64,000 nt of DNA from Pycnococcus provasolii (Eukaryota; Chlorophyta; Pseudoscourfieldiophyceae; Pseudoscourfieldiales): contig CP150582.1 of assembly GCA_049487715.1 (NCBI GenBank), positions 372,001 through 436,000 on the forward strand, in the 5' to 3' direction. Below, piece after piece: positions 9,732 to 20,162 of this stretch. Position 1 is the stretch's first letter. Each line of letters opens with the position of its first letter. The translations under genes and the position numbers were made by a program. A model generated the notes under the pieces. It searched no databases. It was not told the DNA's origin and saw only the letters and a list, made by a program, of their open reading frames with translations.

Positions 9732-11356
9732 ATGTCTCAGATGAGGCATTGTCAGATGAGGCTCCTCCTTTGTTCCCCTTTGTTCATGCTTCCTCGTGAT
9801 GTTTTCCTTTATGACCTCCTCTCTAAGTTAGACTCGCGTAGTATTGTCAAGTGTTGCATGACGTGCAAGTCGTTATTTGGGAACGGTTCGACGGCGAACA
9901 TTGAAAGCTTGCCTCCACAAACTCAAAGCCTCCCTCGCACGACTTCCAGACTTCCGACTTTCAAGATCCATTGTGCAAGACCTCGTGCTTATGAAGAAGA
10001 AGAACAACAACAACAATGTGCGACGGCCTTGCGGAGACAACGGAGAAGGAGAAACCTGCGTCGACGTCCTCCGCTTCGTTGAAACGACCGCGCACATGGC
10101 CGGCGAACTGATGCCAGTGGCTGGAGAAAGCACGTCGCTGCTCCTATCGACGCAAGACGGCGCAGTCTACGCATGCGGCGCTAACACCGACGGCGCCTTG
10201 CCAACCGTTGACGTCGACGACAAAGACGCGCCGTTTTCGTGCTTGCTTGCATCGCCAAAAACGATGCAAGGCTCTCCTCGATTCGTCGACGGCGCAGCCG
10301 GCTTTGCAAGAACTGCTCTCGTCGATGCGACTGGAAAATTGCACTTGTGGGGACGCAGTGACGGCGGACATCTGGGAGCGAGCCGTGAAATGGTGAATGC
10401 GGCACGCGCATTTGGTAGCGGCGCGTTCGGCGCCGCGGCGCGGGCGTACGCTGCACAAGGCCCGAGAGTGATTCCCTTCAGTCGGCGCGTCGTGAGTGTG
10501 GCCGTGGGTCGTCTTCACATGCTCGTCGCGACTTCCGACGGCCTGTGCTGGTCGTGGGGATCGAACACCGCAGGACAACTTGGCCACGGCAGCTTGCTGT
10601 CCACCCGCGGCGGTGCCTTCTTGCACATCGCAAATGACGACGCGTCGGACGACAAGCGACCTGCACGTTTGGACGAGCCGAGAGTGATCAGCCAGCTTCG
10701 GCACGTGAGTGTGCGTCGCGTCGCATCTCAGTGCTTCTCAAGCGCAGCCGTGACGACGGATAACAAGCTCTTCCTCTGGGGTGACAACAGATTTGGTCAA
10801 CTAGGCCAGGGAGACGCCGCCGCGCGCGACGAGCCCGTGTTGGTGAATACGGAGCGTTTCGTGGGATTGCACGGTGAAGTGGCAGACGTAGCCTTGGGAA
10901 GAAACCACACGCTAGCACTGACACGCCACGGTCATGTTTGGGCTTGGGGATCCAATCACGTTGGCCAGCTGGGACAAATGGTTGCCAGTGCCGGATATGC
11001 GTGGCCAAAGCGCGTTGCACTGGACACTGACGATGGATCATCAGGTATGCCAACTAGCGGCCGGTTTCAACCACTCCGTCGTGCTGACGTGCAGTGGTGA
11101 TGTTCTCACGGCGGGCGACAACGCGTCCGGAGAACTTGGGCGACGCGGAGATGGCGCGTGGTTCAGTCCCGTGGAATTACCCGGGCCAGCATCATACATC
11201 GCCGCAGGTGCTAGGCACACAATGATCACCCTAGCCATGAGCTCTGTCATCGGCGTGCTACCTCCGGTTGTCTGCTTCGGAAAAGATAATCACGGACAAG
11301 TCAGCGGTTGGCAGTGGGAAGTCCGTTCATCAAGCACCGGCCGCGACAATGCATAA
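9732..11356 (+). CDS. F-box plus RCC1-repeat protein, frame broken twice
   Basis: The N-terminus (ATG 9732, or 9786 for MLPRDVFLYDLLSKL) is an F-box: LPRDVF, SRSIVKCCMTCKSL. The RCC1 repeats that follow (LHLWGRSDGGHLGAS, CWSWGSNTAGQLGHGS, LFLWGDNRFGQLGQG, VWAWGSNHVGQLGQ, VLTAGDNASGELGRRG) lie in two further frames. The first shift is near 9878 (GGG run after SLF). The second is near 11046, where GG precedes TATGCCAACTAGC. Removing one G at each place restores a continuous F-box/RCC1 reading. I saw no plausible introns at these points. F-box/RCC1 proteins are usually SCF ubiquitin-ligase adaptors with a beta-propeller substrate domain. It is either a decayed gene or an assembly artefact. Confidence 0.7.
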
Positions 11357-11528
11357 AGTTGCGTATGCTGAGCGGCAAGCGACATGACTGACACCTTCTC
11401 CAATTTTGGTTGCAAGACTTTCGTAAAACAGTAGTTGTAAAATCGTACGTATAAAAGGAAATAAAGTGTTACACGAAGTTACATAAGTACAACATTTGTA
11501 TAGTAATGAAAATAATCAAGCTCGCCAG

Positions 11529-14500
11529 TTAGTCGTGCACTTGCCCTGGAACCTTCGTTCGATTCAAAGGAAAGCTCGCACTGATCCCGTACACACAAGG
11601 CGCCCATGAGGTTTGCCTCGCTTCCACCGCCTCCGCTGTCTCACAGTACTGGGTCAAGTCGCAGCAAAGTGGATAGCCGTCCACCGTAATGAACGGCGGC
11701 AATGTGTTCGAACGCGCTCGTGCCATCATGAGGTGGTACGCTAGTCGCCCAAAGTTCGAGCTGAGCGTTCCGACGAAGATGTCCGCCGTTCCAAGAAGAT
11801 GGATCTCGGCAAATGCCGATAAAATCTCCTCGCTGCCGATGCGGCCATCAGATCGTATCTCCACCCATTCAGGCGTGCTTCGACCCTCCGGGTGGAAATT
11901 GAGCTGGCTTCTATCAAACTCTACGAAGGTCCAGTCGAAGTCGCTTACCTTGGTTGCCTCGTCAAGAACCGTGGGAGAGTCCGTGGCAAGCAGCACCCTG
12001 CGCACGCCGTAGCGCGCCTGCAGCTCACGCAGTGCAGCTTCGTATACCGACCAAGCGTAGCAACGTCGTGGTGACATGCGCACGCCGCCCGTGTGAAGAT
12101 GACCCCTAGGCCCGCGATCTGTCGCGAGATTCTCCTCGCCACGATCGCAAGCGTCGCCGCGGCGCACGTGAAGGGCAACAACAGGCGCATCAGGCATGTC
12201 ATCTTCAGCGCGGTAATTCACGTGCCGAGTGCGCTCGCGCAGGAAACGACGAATGAGCACGCTAGGTCGGATGAGCACATCAGTCAGGATGCCCGCAATC
12301 AGATATGGCGACAGGTTCGTATCTTCCTCCGCCTGCTTGTGAGTCGCTGCCACAGTTGCAATGGCTCGGTGTGCATAGCACAGAGCTTCGTTCGCCTTTT
12401 CTTCTCCGAGCGACTCAGACACCTCCCAACGGCGGCGGCGACGGTCTGCGCTCGAGCGTAGGCGCCAGTCGTGTGGAAGTGCCACCTCGTGTAGACACGA
12501 CCATCCACGCGATGCGGCGCCGTTTCCATCCGACGACGGTCGCATCTCGCCGGTAGCGTCGGAATCGCAGTCTGTCAGATTTGCCGCCCACTTCCACGGC
12601 TCTAATGGAGGAACCTCCGCAAATTTCGCATGATGCACAAAGTTGCCATATGCGATGAGAAGGTAGCGGAGCACCGCCTTACCAGGAGCTGTTGGCGGCC
12701 AGTCACTCACGCGCACGGAGGTGCGTTGATACGTGGCAAGACGCAGCCTCGTCGCCTCGGATAGCAGTTCAAAAAAGAACGACTGACATCGACGCATGTG
12801 GTCGTTTTTGAAGTGCGTGAGATAGGTATGTGGATCGGGGAGATAGTCGAGCGACGAGTCCAGCCGAATATTGCATTCCAACGATTCATCGTCGCCCAGC
12901 TGCCCGAAGCTAGAGCTGATATATCCGTACGGGCAACGGCGAAGATTGAAGTACAATGAGACATCTCGCGGATATGAGCACGTCACCGATGCATCGTCTG
13001 GGAGTGGGATTTGCAGCTCATCGTCATGCAACAGCATGCCGTGAGCACAGCTCGGCAGAAGCTGTGGTGGCGGATTATCGTCAGGCTCATCGCTACTTTC
13101 TTCATTTTCGTTCGGTGTTGAGATCGTCGATGGCATCGCAGCATCCTTGTCCGTCACCTTCAACAATTCTTTTATTTTATTTGCTGAATTTGTTAGACTC
13201 ATTGCATGGTCTGGTACGACATCCGAATTCACGTCCCCATCGATTTCTTCACCGTGGATACTCTTCGGCTCGCCACCTAGCGCTTCGATTGCCCATGGCG
13301 GCAAGTGCTTGACATGCTCAATTCCCATAACCTCCAGCTCACGCCCTTCGGGCAGCTGCAGGTCGATCGAGGCGAAGTGCAATTTCGGGTTATACCAAAT
13401 TGCAAATTCGGGAACGCCGGACGTGCTCATAAGTAGAAAGTCGGTATGCGCGAGAAGTAGGGCATCTACAAGCGCGTCGTGCGCCTTGTTAGGCATGCTA
13501 AGATCACGTACAGCATTCGCGGTGTGCGACAATGTGCGCTTTGGATTCACCAGGCGAGGACCGAGCCACTTGCTCGCCTCGAGCCAGTAGTCGTGGTCCT
13601 CCGTCGCGAGGAACACGCCGTAGTCGTCCTCTCCCGTTGATTTCATATTCTCGAGCCACGCATCCACAAGAGTGCGGAAGCGACGAAGTTCCACGCGAGG
13701 TCGAACAGCCTTGTCCGTTCCACGAAGGTGCACACCAAGCACACGCTTGATGTTCCTTGATTTCCATTCACGCAGCTCGCTTACCACTCGCCGCATCACA
13801 ACATCACGCACCCGCAAGCTGGAAAAGAGAACCCAGGAGCACGAAGCGCGGATGGCATTGCGTCGCTCAAAGTCACCGCCATTTTCGTCGTGGTACACGC
13901 TGCAAGGCGGCGGTTGCGCGAACGGCGTTTTCACCTCAAGGATGTCTTTGTAGCTTGCCACGTGCACATTGCGAACTCGCCGATATCCATTCGGAGTCAG
14001 TACGTGCGTGTCCAGCGGATCATAGCTTGACAATCGTTCAAATAGCATGGGCCAGAGATTTGGCTGATGGTTCGCATCTTGGACACCAAGATTGTATGGA
14101 TGGTAGTGATTGAGTCCATGCTCGCAGCTTCCTATCGGCGCGAAAGCATCCATCCCCAGCCAAATTGCCGGGATGAGATTGTACATCTGAGCAACGTAGA
14201 TCTGATTCAACACGCGCTCCACCTGTGCGAATAGGCCGTGGTTGTTGTGATCCGAAACAATGAGAAGCACGTCGACCGCCGCACCACTGTCATCTGAGTC
14301 GGCATTGGTTTCGGACTCAACCTTCTCTCGGCGATAGTCATCCAGCTTTTCTGCAGGGATACCACATTGCTTGACGTAGAAAACGCCACTGTCCGTGTCG
14401 AAGGGATCTGCGCCGCATGCCGTGCACATGGGACGCTCGTCGGTGGGTATTTCGCCGTATGGAGCACATCTGGTGTCGCGCACATTGGCGGGTAGATCGT

Positions 14501-17500
14501 CTTCCGAGAGAATGTATTGCAAAGTCGCGAAGCGAGGGTGAGTTTGATCACTCCTCAGTCCCGTGCCGTCAAGCCGGGGAGGTGTCGCAGCCACAGTTCC
14601 TTGAACATAGATGCACGTCGTTCTCTCCACGGTTTGCTTGCGTTTTCCTTCCAGACGACGTCGCGATAGTTCCAAAAGAGTTGCCGCAAATGCATCCCGG
14701 CTGGGATCGCGGACGCTTTCAAGGCAAGGCATCTCTGGATACAGAGACGACCACGTGAGCGAATTCCATATGTGGCTCATCGTGCTAATCTCACGCTCCT
14801 TGCGCACGGCACTGTCTCCATAGAGTCGAAATGCTGCATCCAGCAGCCGCTTTCCTTCAGGTGCAGCGTGTGGAGGAATCGATGCGCTAATGGCATGCCA
14901 TGGGATAACCGCACGGCTGAAGAATTGGTGAGAGGTAAGCACCTTGGTGTAAAGCGGCGTGCATCCAAGGAACAGGGCTGCGACGTCGCGATGGCCAAAG
15001 TTGCCAGTCTTGCCCTCAGGAACCATGCAGAAGTCTGACTTTGACATTTCAAGCATGCCATCGACAGTCTCGTCTACTTGATCTGGGAATACCGTGTGCT
15101 CGTGGACAAGCTTTTCCGTTTGCAGGATCCGGATCCCTCCGTCGATGTCGCGCATAAATGCATACGGCTCAGTGCGTGACAGGATGATCTCACGCTCTGG
15201 TGACCGCATGTGAATGGCACCCGCGAAGAAGAGCTTGTTATCAGCCTTGCGCTCCCATCTCTCGGCCATGCGCTTGACCGAATTCCCCTCAAAGATGCAG
15301 AGATCGCTGAATGGTGTGTTTGCGTGGCATTCGATTCCATTCACGCCGATGAGGCCAAGTCCATCAACTTCCCCTGGAGGCGACGGAACCGCGACGTCAA
15401 GCTCGGGATTGAAGCAGATGCGGCACTCATCGCGCATGGATGGAAGAAGGTGATCGGACAGCCCAGACAGCTGGATGTTTGCGACGATGCGCCGTGGATT
15501 CGTTGGCGCCATCCAGCGGCTGATCCAAGCAGGCACGGTCGTCAGCCAATGCTTTAGAGCGAGGTGTAGATTGCCGTATCCTCCCTCAAATTGCGAGCAC
15601 AGCAAAATGGGTCGAAATGTCGATGGCACACCCGCTCTCTCCAACTCATTCAAGTCCTGCGCAATTTCACGGTACGCGGGATCCCGTAGCAGAAATGTGA
15701 GCACAGCCAGGAGAGAGTCGCTTTCCGGGCAGCCATACACGAGCAGGTAGTCTGCGTCGTGCGGATTGTCCGTTGCGATGTCACTCGTCAGCACGGCACC
15801 CGCGAACCGCTCTGGAAGCTGGTGAGGATGGCATGCACGTCGAAGGAGAGCAGGAGCCTCGATTACGTGGATGCGTAGCATGCTCCGCATGATTCGCGAC
15901 GACGAGGTGGAGGAGGACGAGGACGAGACGGAAACGTCGCGTTTGTCAAGTTCTTTAGGAAACTCGCAGGCGAGTCCCCATCTCCCAGATGGGCAAGCGC
16001 AGAAGCCGTAGCTGCACGCGCCCACACCCGAGCACGAAGCAGGACAGCGGGGCAGCATGGGCACGGACCATGCGGTCATGCGGTCAACATTCGATGGTCT
16101 TGTGCTGTCGTACCACAGATCAGGACCCCAGTGATCATACGCGTCGACATCGCTCACAACGGGGATGCGACGACGAGAGGCGAAATTCTTTGGCCTTGAA
16201 GGCATGCGGGTCATTGTGTGGGTCATCGGATTGGCATGCGGGTCATCGCGTGGGTGTGCGCACGAGCGCATATATGTCAACGGCGCAAGGCCATGCCCTT
16301 GACGATCATCATCAAGAAGCCCATGATGCGTCCGTGCGCTCATCGCGGACAGGCACCGGCACGATGGCGACTCGCCGCTCTCTCCCTCTCCCGGCACCAG
16401 AGTTGCGGGTAGATCCTGTGCGTCTACGCACCATCCTGCGCCGTTGCAGCTGTCGCGGCAAAGGTGTCTTTCTAGAATGCCACGTCGATACTGCTCGTAT
16501 AGCATGTAGTCTTTTCGCACGAGGTCCGACGACGCATCCGTGCGCACGGACTCTTGCTTCACCTCGGGTAGCGCCGCGATCATTTCGTCCGTCACCTCGA
16601 GTGGCGCGATGCTCCAGAGGACGTCGTCGTCACCGCTTGCTCTTTCGGCGCGCTCGGCGAACATGCCGCCATTATTGGTGATGTATGCGATGGGATGTCC
16701 GGGATGCGTCTTCTCTCTGATTTCCCTCTCCATGCGTTCCTCGGTGAGCTCCAATGGATGCAGCAGCACACCCTGGCTCAGCGGCTGACCTTGAAACCAT
16801 GCGAACGCCGTCACGTACGCAAGCGGCGGGTTTGGGTTCCGCCTGTGGTACGAGCCGCTGAGCGTGTCGCCAGCGGTGACATCGCGAGGTGTCTTGATGC
16901 ACGCGATGCGTTGAACGCCAATCTGCTCGTAAGGCAGCCGATCAGGCAGCTTCGGCATGTCACGCATTGCCGTTCGGCTGAACAGTGCGATTGCCTGCCA
17001 AACACATGCGCATGGCAGAGGCGCAAGGAAGCGCAGTGGTATATTTTTGTGCTTGCGTTCGATATCGGACATTGGCGTGTGAGCGTGCACGGCGGGGTAC
17101 TCGTCCCACCAGAAGCGCCAGCTAGCAAGGTAGCTTAGGTTGACAATCGCCGAGTTTGTCGAGTTTGCGGTCGAGCTAGCTCGAAACGCAGGAACGCCAA
17201 GGCGGCAAGCGGGTAGCAGAAGCGTTTCGCACAGCTTTCCTCCGTGTGTTGGAGGGCAGGAGCACCTGTTGAGCGTTGGGTTGCACGTGCCGCCGTTTTC
17301 CGTGCATGTAAGGCAGAAGGCGGAATGATGGGGATGATGATGATGATGTGATGATGATGATGTGGCGGAGTTTTTGGCGTTTTTGGAGGTGGAGGTGGAG
17401 GTGGAGGTGGTGGCCGTGGTAGTTGTTGATGGCGGTGTTGAAGGCGTTGAAGGCGTTGAAGGCGTTGGCGGTGTTGAAGGCGTTGGAGGCGTTGAAGGCG

Positions 17501-17825
17501 TTGAAGGCGTCTCGGCGGGTTGCAGAGCCCGCCGAGCTTGCTTGTTTTGCTTTGGTACGTGAGTGGGCTTCATTGAGTCGTCGGCAGCGTCGGCGTCGGC
17601 GTCGGCGTCGGCGGCAGCGGCGTCGGCGTCTTCCTTCTCCAAGGATATTGAGGTGTCAGCGTACGGCGGTCGTCTTGCCGTCAATGTCCCTGCCTCCGAC
17701 TTGGCAAAAGCGTGGTTGACTTCGGAAGGTCTTAGAGCACTTCGCGCATGAAACCCCCCAAACTTCGCGTACGTGGCAACGTGTATGAGCATCATGAGTG
17801 CGACAAGCGCCAATGGAATCATCAT
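11529..17825 (-). CDS. Giant Golgi-type glycosyltransferase: EGF-like, exostosin (GT47) and two fucosyltransferase-like domains
   Basis: The product is about 2,098 aa from ATG 17825, uninterrupted. The frame runs on to 17879 without an ATG, so a short upstream exon is possible. The order is: an N-terminal signal-anchor (MMIPLALVALMMLIHVA); a Pro/Ser/Thr stem; an EGF-like module (about residues 171-199, CTENGGTCNPTLNRCSCPP); a second Cys module (about 595-620, CSGVGACSYGFCACPSGRWG); an exostosin/GT47 domain to about 1070 (FFAGAIHMRSPE, DFCMVPEGKTGNFGHRD); a fucosyltransferase-like GT-B domain with HLRGTDK at 1366 and DALVDALLLAHTDFLL; and a GT23/FUT8-like domain with HVRRGDA at 1886, RRVLLATDSPTVLDEA and DIFVGTLSSNFGRLAYHLM. 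It is a type II membrane protein, likely lumenal in the Golgi. Donor and acceptor sugars are unknown. Confidence 0.8.
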   Translation of the reverse strand: MMIPLALVALMMLIHVATYAKFGGFHARSALRPSEVNHAFAKSEAGTLTARRPPYADTSISLEKEDADAAAADADADADAADDSMKPTHVPKQNKQARRALQPAETPSTPSTPPTPSTPPTPSTPSTPSTPPSTTTTATTSTSTSTSKNAKNSATSSSSHHHHHPHHSAFCLTCTENGGTCNPTLNRCSCPPTHGGKLCETLLLPACRLGVPAFRASSTANSTNSAIVNLSYLASWRFWWDEYPAVHAHTPMSDIERKHKNIPLRFLAPLPCACVWQAIALFSRTAMRDMPKLPDRLPYEQIGVQRIACIKTPRDVTAGDTLSGSYHRRNPNPPLAYVTAFAWFQGQPLSQGVLLHPLELTEERMEREIREKTHPGHPIAYITNNGGMFAERAERASGDDDVLWSIAPLEVTDEMIAALPEVKQESVRTDASSDLVRKDYMLYEQYRRGILERHLCRDSCNGAGWCVDAQDLPATLVPGEGESGESPSCRCLSAMSARTHHGLLDDDRQGHGLAPLTYMRSCAHPRDDPHANPMTHTMTRMPSRPKNFASRRRIPVVSDVDAYDHWGPDLWYDSTRPSNVDRMTAWSVPMLPRCPASCSGVGACSYGFCACPSGRWGLACEFPKELDKRDVSVSSSSSSTSSSRIMRSMLRIHVIEAPALLRRACHPHQLPERFAGAVLTSDIATDNPHDADYLLVYGCPESDSLLAVLTFLLRDPAYREIAQDLNELERAGVPSTFRPILLCSQFEGGYGNLHLALKHWLTTVPAWISRWMAPTNPRRIVANIQLSGLSDHLLPSMRDECRICFNPELDVAVPSPPGEVDGLGLIGVNGIECHANTPFSDLCIFEGNSVKRMAERWERKADNKLFFAGAIHMRSPEREIILSRTEPYAFMRDIDGGIRILQTEKLVHEHTVFPDQVDETVDGMLEMSKSDFCMVPEGKTGNFGHRDVAALFLGCTPLYTKVLTSHQFFSRAVIPWHAISASIPPHAAPEGKRLLDAAFRLYGDSAVRKEREISTMSHIWNSLTWSSLYPEMPCLESVRDPSRDAFAATLLELSRRRLEGKRKQTVERTTCIYVQGTVAATPPRLDGTGLRSDQTHPRFATLQYILSEDDLPANVRDTRCAPYGEIPTDERPMCTACGADPFDTDSGVFYVKQCGIPAEKLDDYRREKVESETNADSDDSGAAVDVLLIVSDHNNHGLFAQVERVLNQIYVAQMYNLIPAIWLGMDAFAPIGSCEHGLNHYHPYNLGVQDANHQPNLWPMLFERLSSYDPLDTHVLTPNGYRRVRNVHVASYKDILEVKTPFAQPPPCSVYHDENGGDFERRNAIRASCSWVLFSSLRVRDVVMRRVVSELREWKSRNIKRVLGVHLRGTDKAVRPRVELRRFRTLVDAWLENMKSTGEDDYGVFLATEDHDYWLEASKWLGPRLVNPKRTLSHTANAVRDLSMPNKAHDALVDALLLAHTDFLLMSTSGVPEFAIWYNPKLHFASIDLQLPEGRELEVMGIEHVKHLPPWAIEALGGEPKSIHGEEIDGDVNSDVVPDHAMSLTNSANKIKELLKVTDKDAAMPSTISTPNENEESSDEPDDNPPPQLLPSCAHGMLLHDDELQIPLPDDASVTCSYPRDVSLYFNLRRCPYGYISSSFGQLGDDESLECNIRLDSSLDYLPDPHTYLTHFKNDHMRRCQSFFFELLSEATRLRLATYQRTSVRVSDWPPTAPGKAVLRYLLIAYGNFVHHAKFAEVPPLEPWKWAANLTDCDSDATGEMRPSSDGNGAASRGWSCLHEVALPHDWRLRSSADRRRRRWEVSESLGEEKANEALCYAHRAIATVAATHKQAEEDTNLSPYLIAGILTDVLIRPSVLIRRFLRERTRHVNYRAEDDMPDAPVVALHVRRGDACDRGEENLATDRGPRGHLHTGGVRMSPRRCYAWSVYEAALRELQARYGVRRVLLATDSPTVLDEATKVSDFDWTFVEFDRSQLNFHPEGRSTPEWVEIRSDGRIGSEEILSAFAEIHLLGTADIFVGTLSSNFGRLAYHLMMARARSNTLPPFITVDGYPLCCDLTQYCETAEAVEARQTSWAPCVYGISASFPLNRTKVPGQVHD

Positions 17826-18685
17826 GAGAAGAAAGAGCGATCGGCGAAGACAGAGACCACCAAGATAAGAACTATACAAGAACCACCACCATTACCTCTC
17901 CTGCTGCTTCTTACATATGAATGTGACGACGACATATGACGATGATGATTCGCCAGAGCAAGCAAGCGCGCACCTGAGATGAGATGAGAGGTAAAAAAGC
18001 AGATGAAGATGAAAATGAGTTATGAGGATGATTGCGAAAAAACGATTTGCGGATTGCCAAAAACCTGTTCAGTTTGGTATCTCGCAAGCAAGGGGTTGGT
18101 TGGCGTGTGTTCAAAGGTTGTTAAGGTTAACAGGTAACGTCTTACCTTTTTTAATGGCTTCCAGGGTGAGCCTCGTCATTCACTGACACTCGCCGCTCAG
18201 CCGCTCATTCAGCGAGACTCTTGAAGGTGGTCAAGACTTTTATGGGTGAGCTCACCCGATCAGGAAGGTGGTCAAGACTTTTAAGGTTGAGCTCACCCGC
18301 TCAGCGAGCGAAGGACAAGACTCTTAAGAGGCCGGTACAGTATTGCCAATGAGACGGTGAGCGAGCGAAGGTGGTCAAGAACTTCAGGTTGTTGACCACC
18401 CTCTTGACCACTCTTGACCACTTTCAGAATTAGAGTGTGTGTTCACTGTTCAGGTGTTGAGCTGTTGAGAGGGAGCGATGCGTGTTTGTTTTGGCGCGAT
18501 GCATGATGATGGTCAAGATGGTTGGCGCGATGATGGTCAAGATGGTTGCCAAGATAAAAATGGGAAGCAGGCCTGTCGTCAGGAAGGAAAGACTTGGGAA
18601 GCAGGCCTGGAGGGAGACGAAACGAAGGCAGTCTCGTGAGTGCATAGCTTCGTATCCCACACAAGCATTTCACTTGATTTGTGAC
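17826..18685. other. Intergenic with direct repeats
   Basis: This is about 860 bp between the glycosyltransferase start and a small plus-strand frame. It holds a pair of 41-bp direct repeats (18223-18304) and later GTGGTCAAG / CTTGACCAC inverted fragments around 18370-18425. A plus-strand frame from 18482 lacks an early ATG and is Met/Val/Lys-rich; I do not credit it. Confidence 0.5.
18223..18304 (+). repeat. Two tandem 41-bp direct repeats
   Basis: Units 18223-18263 and 18264-18304 both begin GAAGGTGGTCAAGACTTTTA and end near GAGCTCACCCG(A/C)TCAG, with a few differences. A third partial copy (GAAGGTGGTCAAGAACTT) starts near 18368. Confidence 0.8.
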
Positions 18686-18892
18686 ATGGCGCGCTTAAAC
18701 ACACCACCAGGTTTTTTGAAACCATCACCAGTTGAACCGCCACCACCGCCGCCGCCGCCGCCGCCATACCCCGAAGGAATCACCTCGCGCCATGACACAA
18801 TGGTGAGGATCCTTCGGGCCATGCCCCCACTGGCGGACATGCCGCACGAGGTTCGCAATTGGGAGGCGGTGATGCGTTGCCAGAGGGAGTGA
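18686..18892 (+). CDS. Small Pro-rich hypothetical protein
   Basis: The product is 68 aa from ATG 18686. It has an N-terminal MARLNTPPGFLKPSPVE, a run of ten prolines, then PEGITSRHDTMVRILRAMPP and a charged C-terminus MPHEVRNWEAVMRCQRE. I do not recognise it. The C-terminal part looks like folded protein rather than random translation, and a polyA-like AT-rich stretch follows the stop. It could be a small organelle complex subunit or a spurious frame. Confidence 0.3.
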   Translation: MARLNTPPGFLKPSPVEPPPPPPPPPPYPEGITSRHDTMVRILRAMPPLADMPHEVRNWEAVMRCQRE

Positions 18893-19238
18893 TGATGTCC
18901 ACGGAGACATGGGTGTTCAAAGGGAAGATGGAAAGGAGTTTTATTTATTTAAATGAAAAAAAACAAAAGTAAAACATATTTTTAAGATATTATGTACTCT
19001 GCGGCAGCCAAAAACGTCGTATTAATACTTTTCTCGTGTGTGTTGACGCGTTCCAGCCAGTGCTTCTTCGTACCCTTTGGCCTTTGCGTCCGCCATGGCC
19101 CATGGACTGGCTGAGCTCACTCTCCATGGACCTCAATTGAAATTTCCATGCTGTGAACACTTGTTCTTTCTCAATGATTTTACACTGTTACAGTTGGTAC
19201 ATACAATTTTCTGCAGATTGTTTTTTGTTCTTCTTGGT

Positions 19239-20162
19239 TCAAAGCTTCGTGCTCTTCGCCTTCATGGTGTTCTTCATGGTGGCCTCGCGCTCGCTGAAGA
19301 AGCTCAGATACGCCGTGTACACAACCGTGCAAAATGTTAAGGCAGTCACGCGCAAGTCGATCGGTGCGAACCCGTAAATGACGGCGTTGAACGGGAGCCA
19401 CGCGCCGACGTTGCTCACGTACAGCGGAAACCAACGCTCGCGCGCGCGCACCAAAGGCTGCGACTCGCCGCGAGCAGCGGCCATGTACACGACGAACGCA
19501 AGGCACCAGAACGGCGTGAAGAGCGTGAAGTCGAGCACGAGACTTGTGGCGGTGTACGCGAATAGGTTCCCGTCGTCAGGACCACCACCAACCAGCTGCG
19601 TGGCTGCGGTATCGAGCCAGTGGAAGAAAAAGTGTGACGCGACGCCATCCGCAAATCCAAAGTAGCAGTACCGCAGGAGGCGTCCTCGCTCGAGCTGTGC
19701 CTCCGACACGGCTGCGGCCCTCGACTCCGTCGCCTGCGCGATGGCATCGCTGACTGCGTATCCAGCGACCTGTTTTATTTAGTGTGTGTTAGGTTGTCAG
19801 TGAAAATGAACGTTGTTTATCCACCACGGATGGTTAGAGATAGACTTGCTGAGATGAAACCGTCTGTGAGCGCCAACGTCACGTCAGCGTCTTGCGGTAC
19901 GAGCAGCGCTTGCGTGGTAAAATTGCGCGTGTGAGGCTCCTCCTCCCCAAGTTCTTGTGACCATCACCAACCCAGGCGGGTGCACGAGTACGGTTTTCAA
20001 GTTGTCTGAATCCACGAGTTTGATATAACCTTACACGACGACACCCATGGATACAACGGCCAACCCTATCCAACCCAGTGCAACTTAAACGACTTAACAC
20101 GACTCGACAACACGACTCAACGGCACACGAGAGGGACTAACCCTGGCACTCGAGACCGCCAT
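19239..20162 (-). CDS. Mpv17/PMP22-family membrane protein (multi-exon)
   Basis: The last exon (19769-19239) encodes VAGYAVSDAIAQATES, then RWFPLYVSNVGAWLPFNAVIYG, FAPIDLRVTALTF and VVYTAYLSFFSE, the C-terminal signature of the Mpv17/PMP22 family. These proteins are small four-helix proteins of peroxisomal, mitochondrial or plastid inner membranes with channel-like roles. An upstream exon ends at 19850 with DVTLALTDGFIS, matching the family's N-terminal T-x-G...GD-x-I-x-Q region once joined. The intron between (19770-19849) starts with GC. A first exon MAVSSAR (20162-20142) ending at a GTTAGT donor is a reasonable start, joining near 19942 in phase 0, but this 5' part is inference. The C-terminus ends in a basic KAKSTKL tail. 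Confidence 0.7.
19770..19849 (-). other. GC-AG intron in the Mpv17-family gene
   Basis: This intron is 80 nt, donor ATCTCA|GCAAGTCTAT, acceptor ATAAAACAG|GTCGC. Splicing gives TDGFIS-VAGYAVSDAIAQ in phase 0, as expected for the family. It shares GCAAGTCT, CTCTAACC, CCGT and GGAT blocks in the same order with the intron at 7637-7721. Confidence 0.75.

Noticed and set aside
9865-9930. GCAAGTCG in the F-box gene as a GC-donor intron
   Set aside because: It would remove the conserved CKSLF of the F-box and leave an intron of only about 43-64 nt; a one-base indel explains the frame change better.
18482-18685. N-terminal Met/Val/Lys-rich extension of the small Pro-rich protein
   Set aside because: The frame begins at GTG and is composed of near-repeat sequence (ATGGTCAAGATGGTTG), so I start the protein at ATG 18686.
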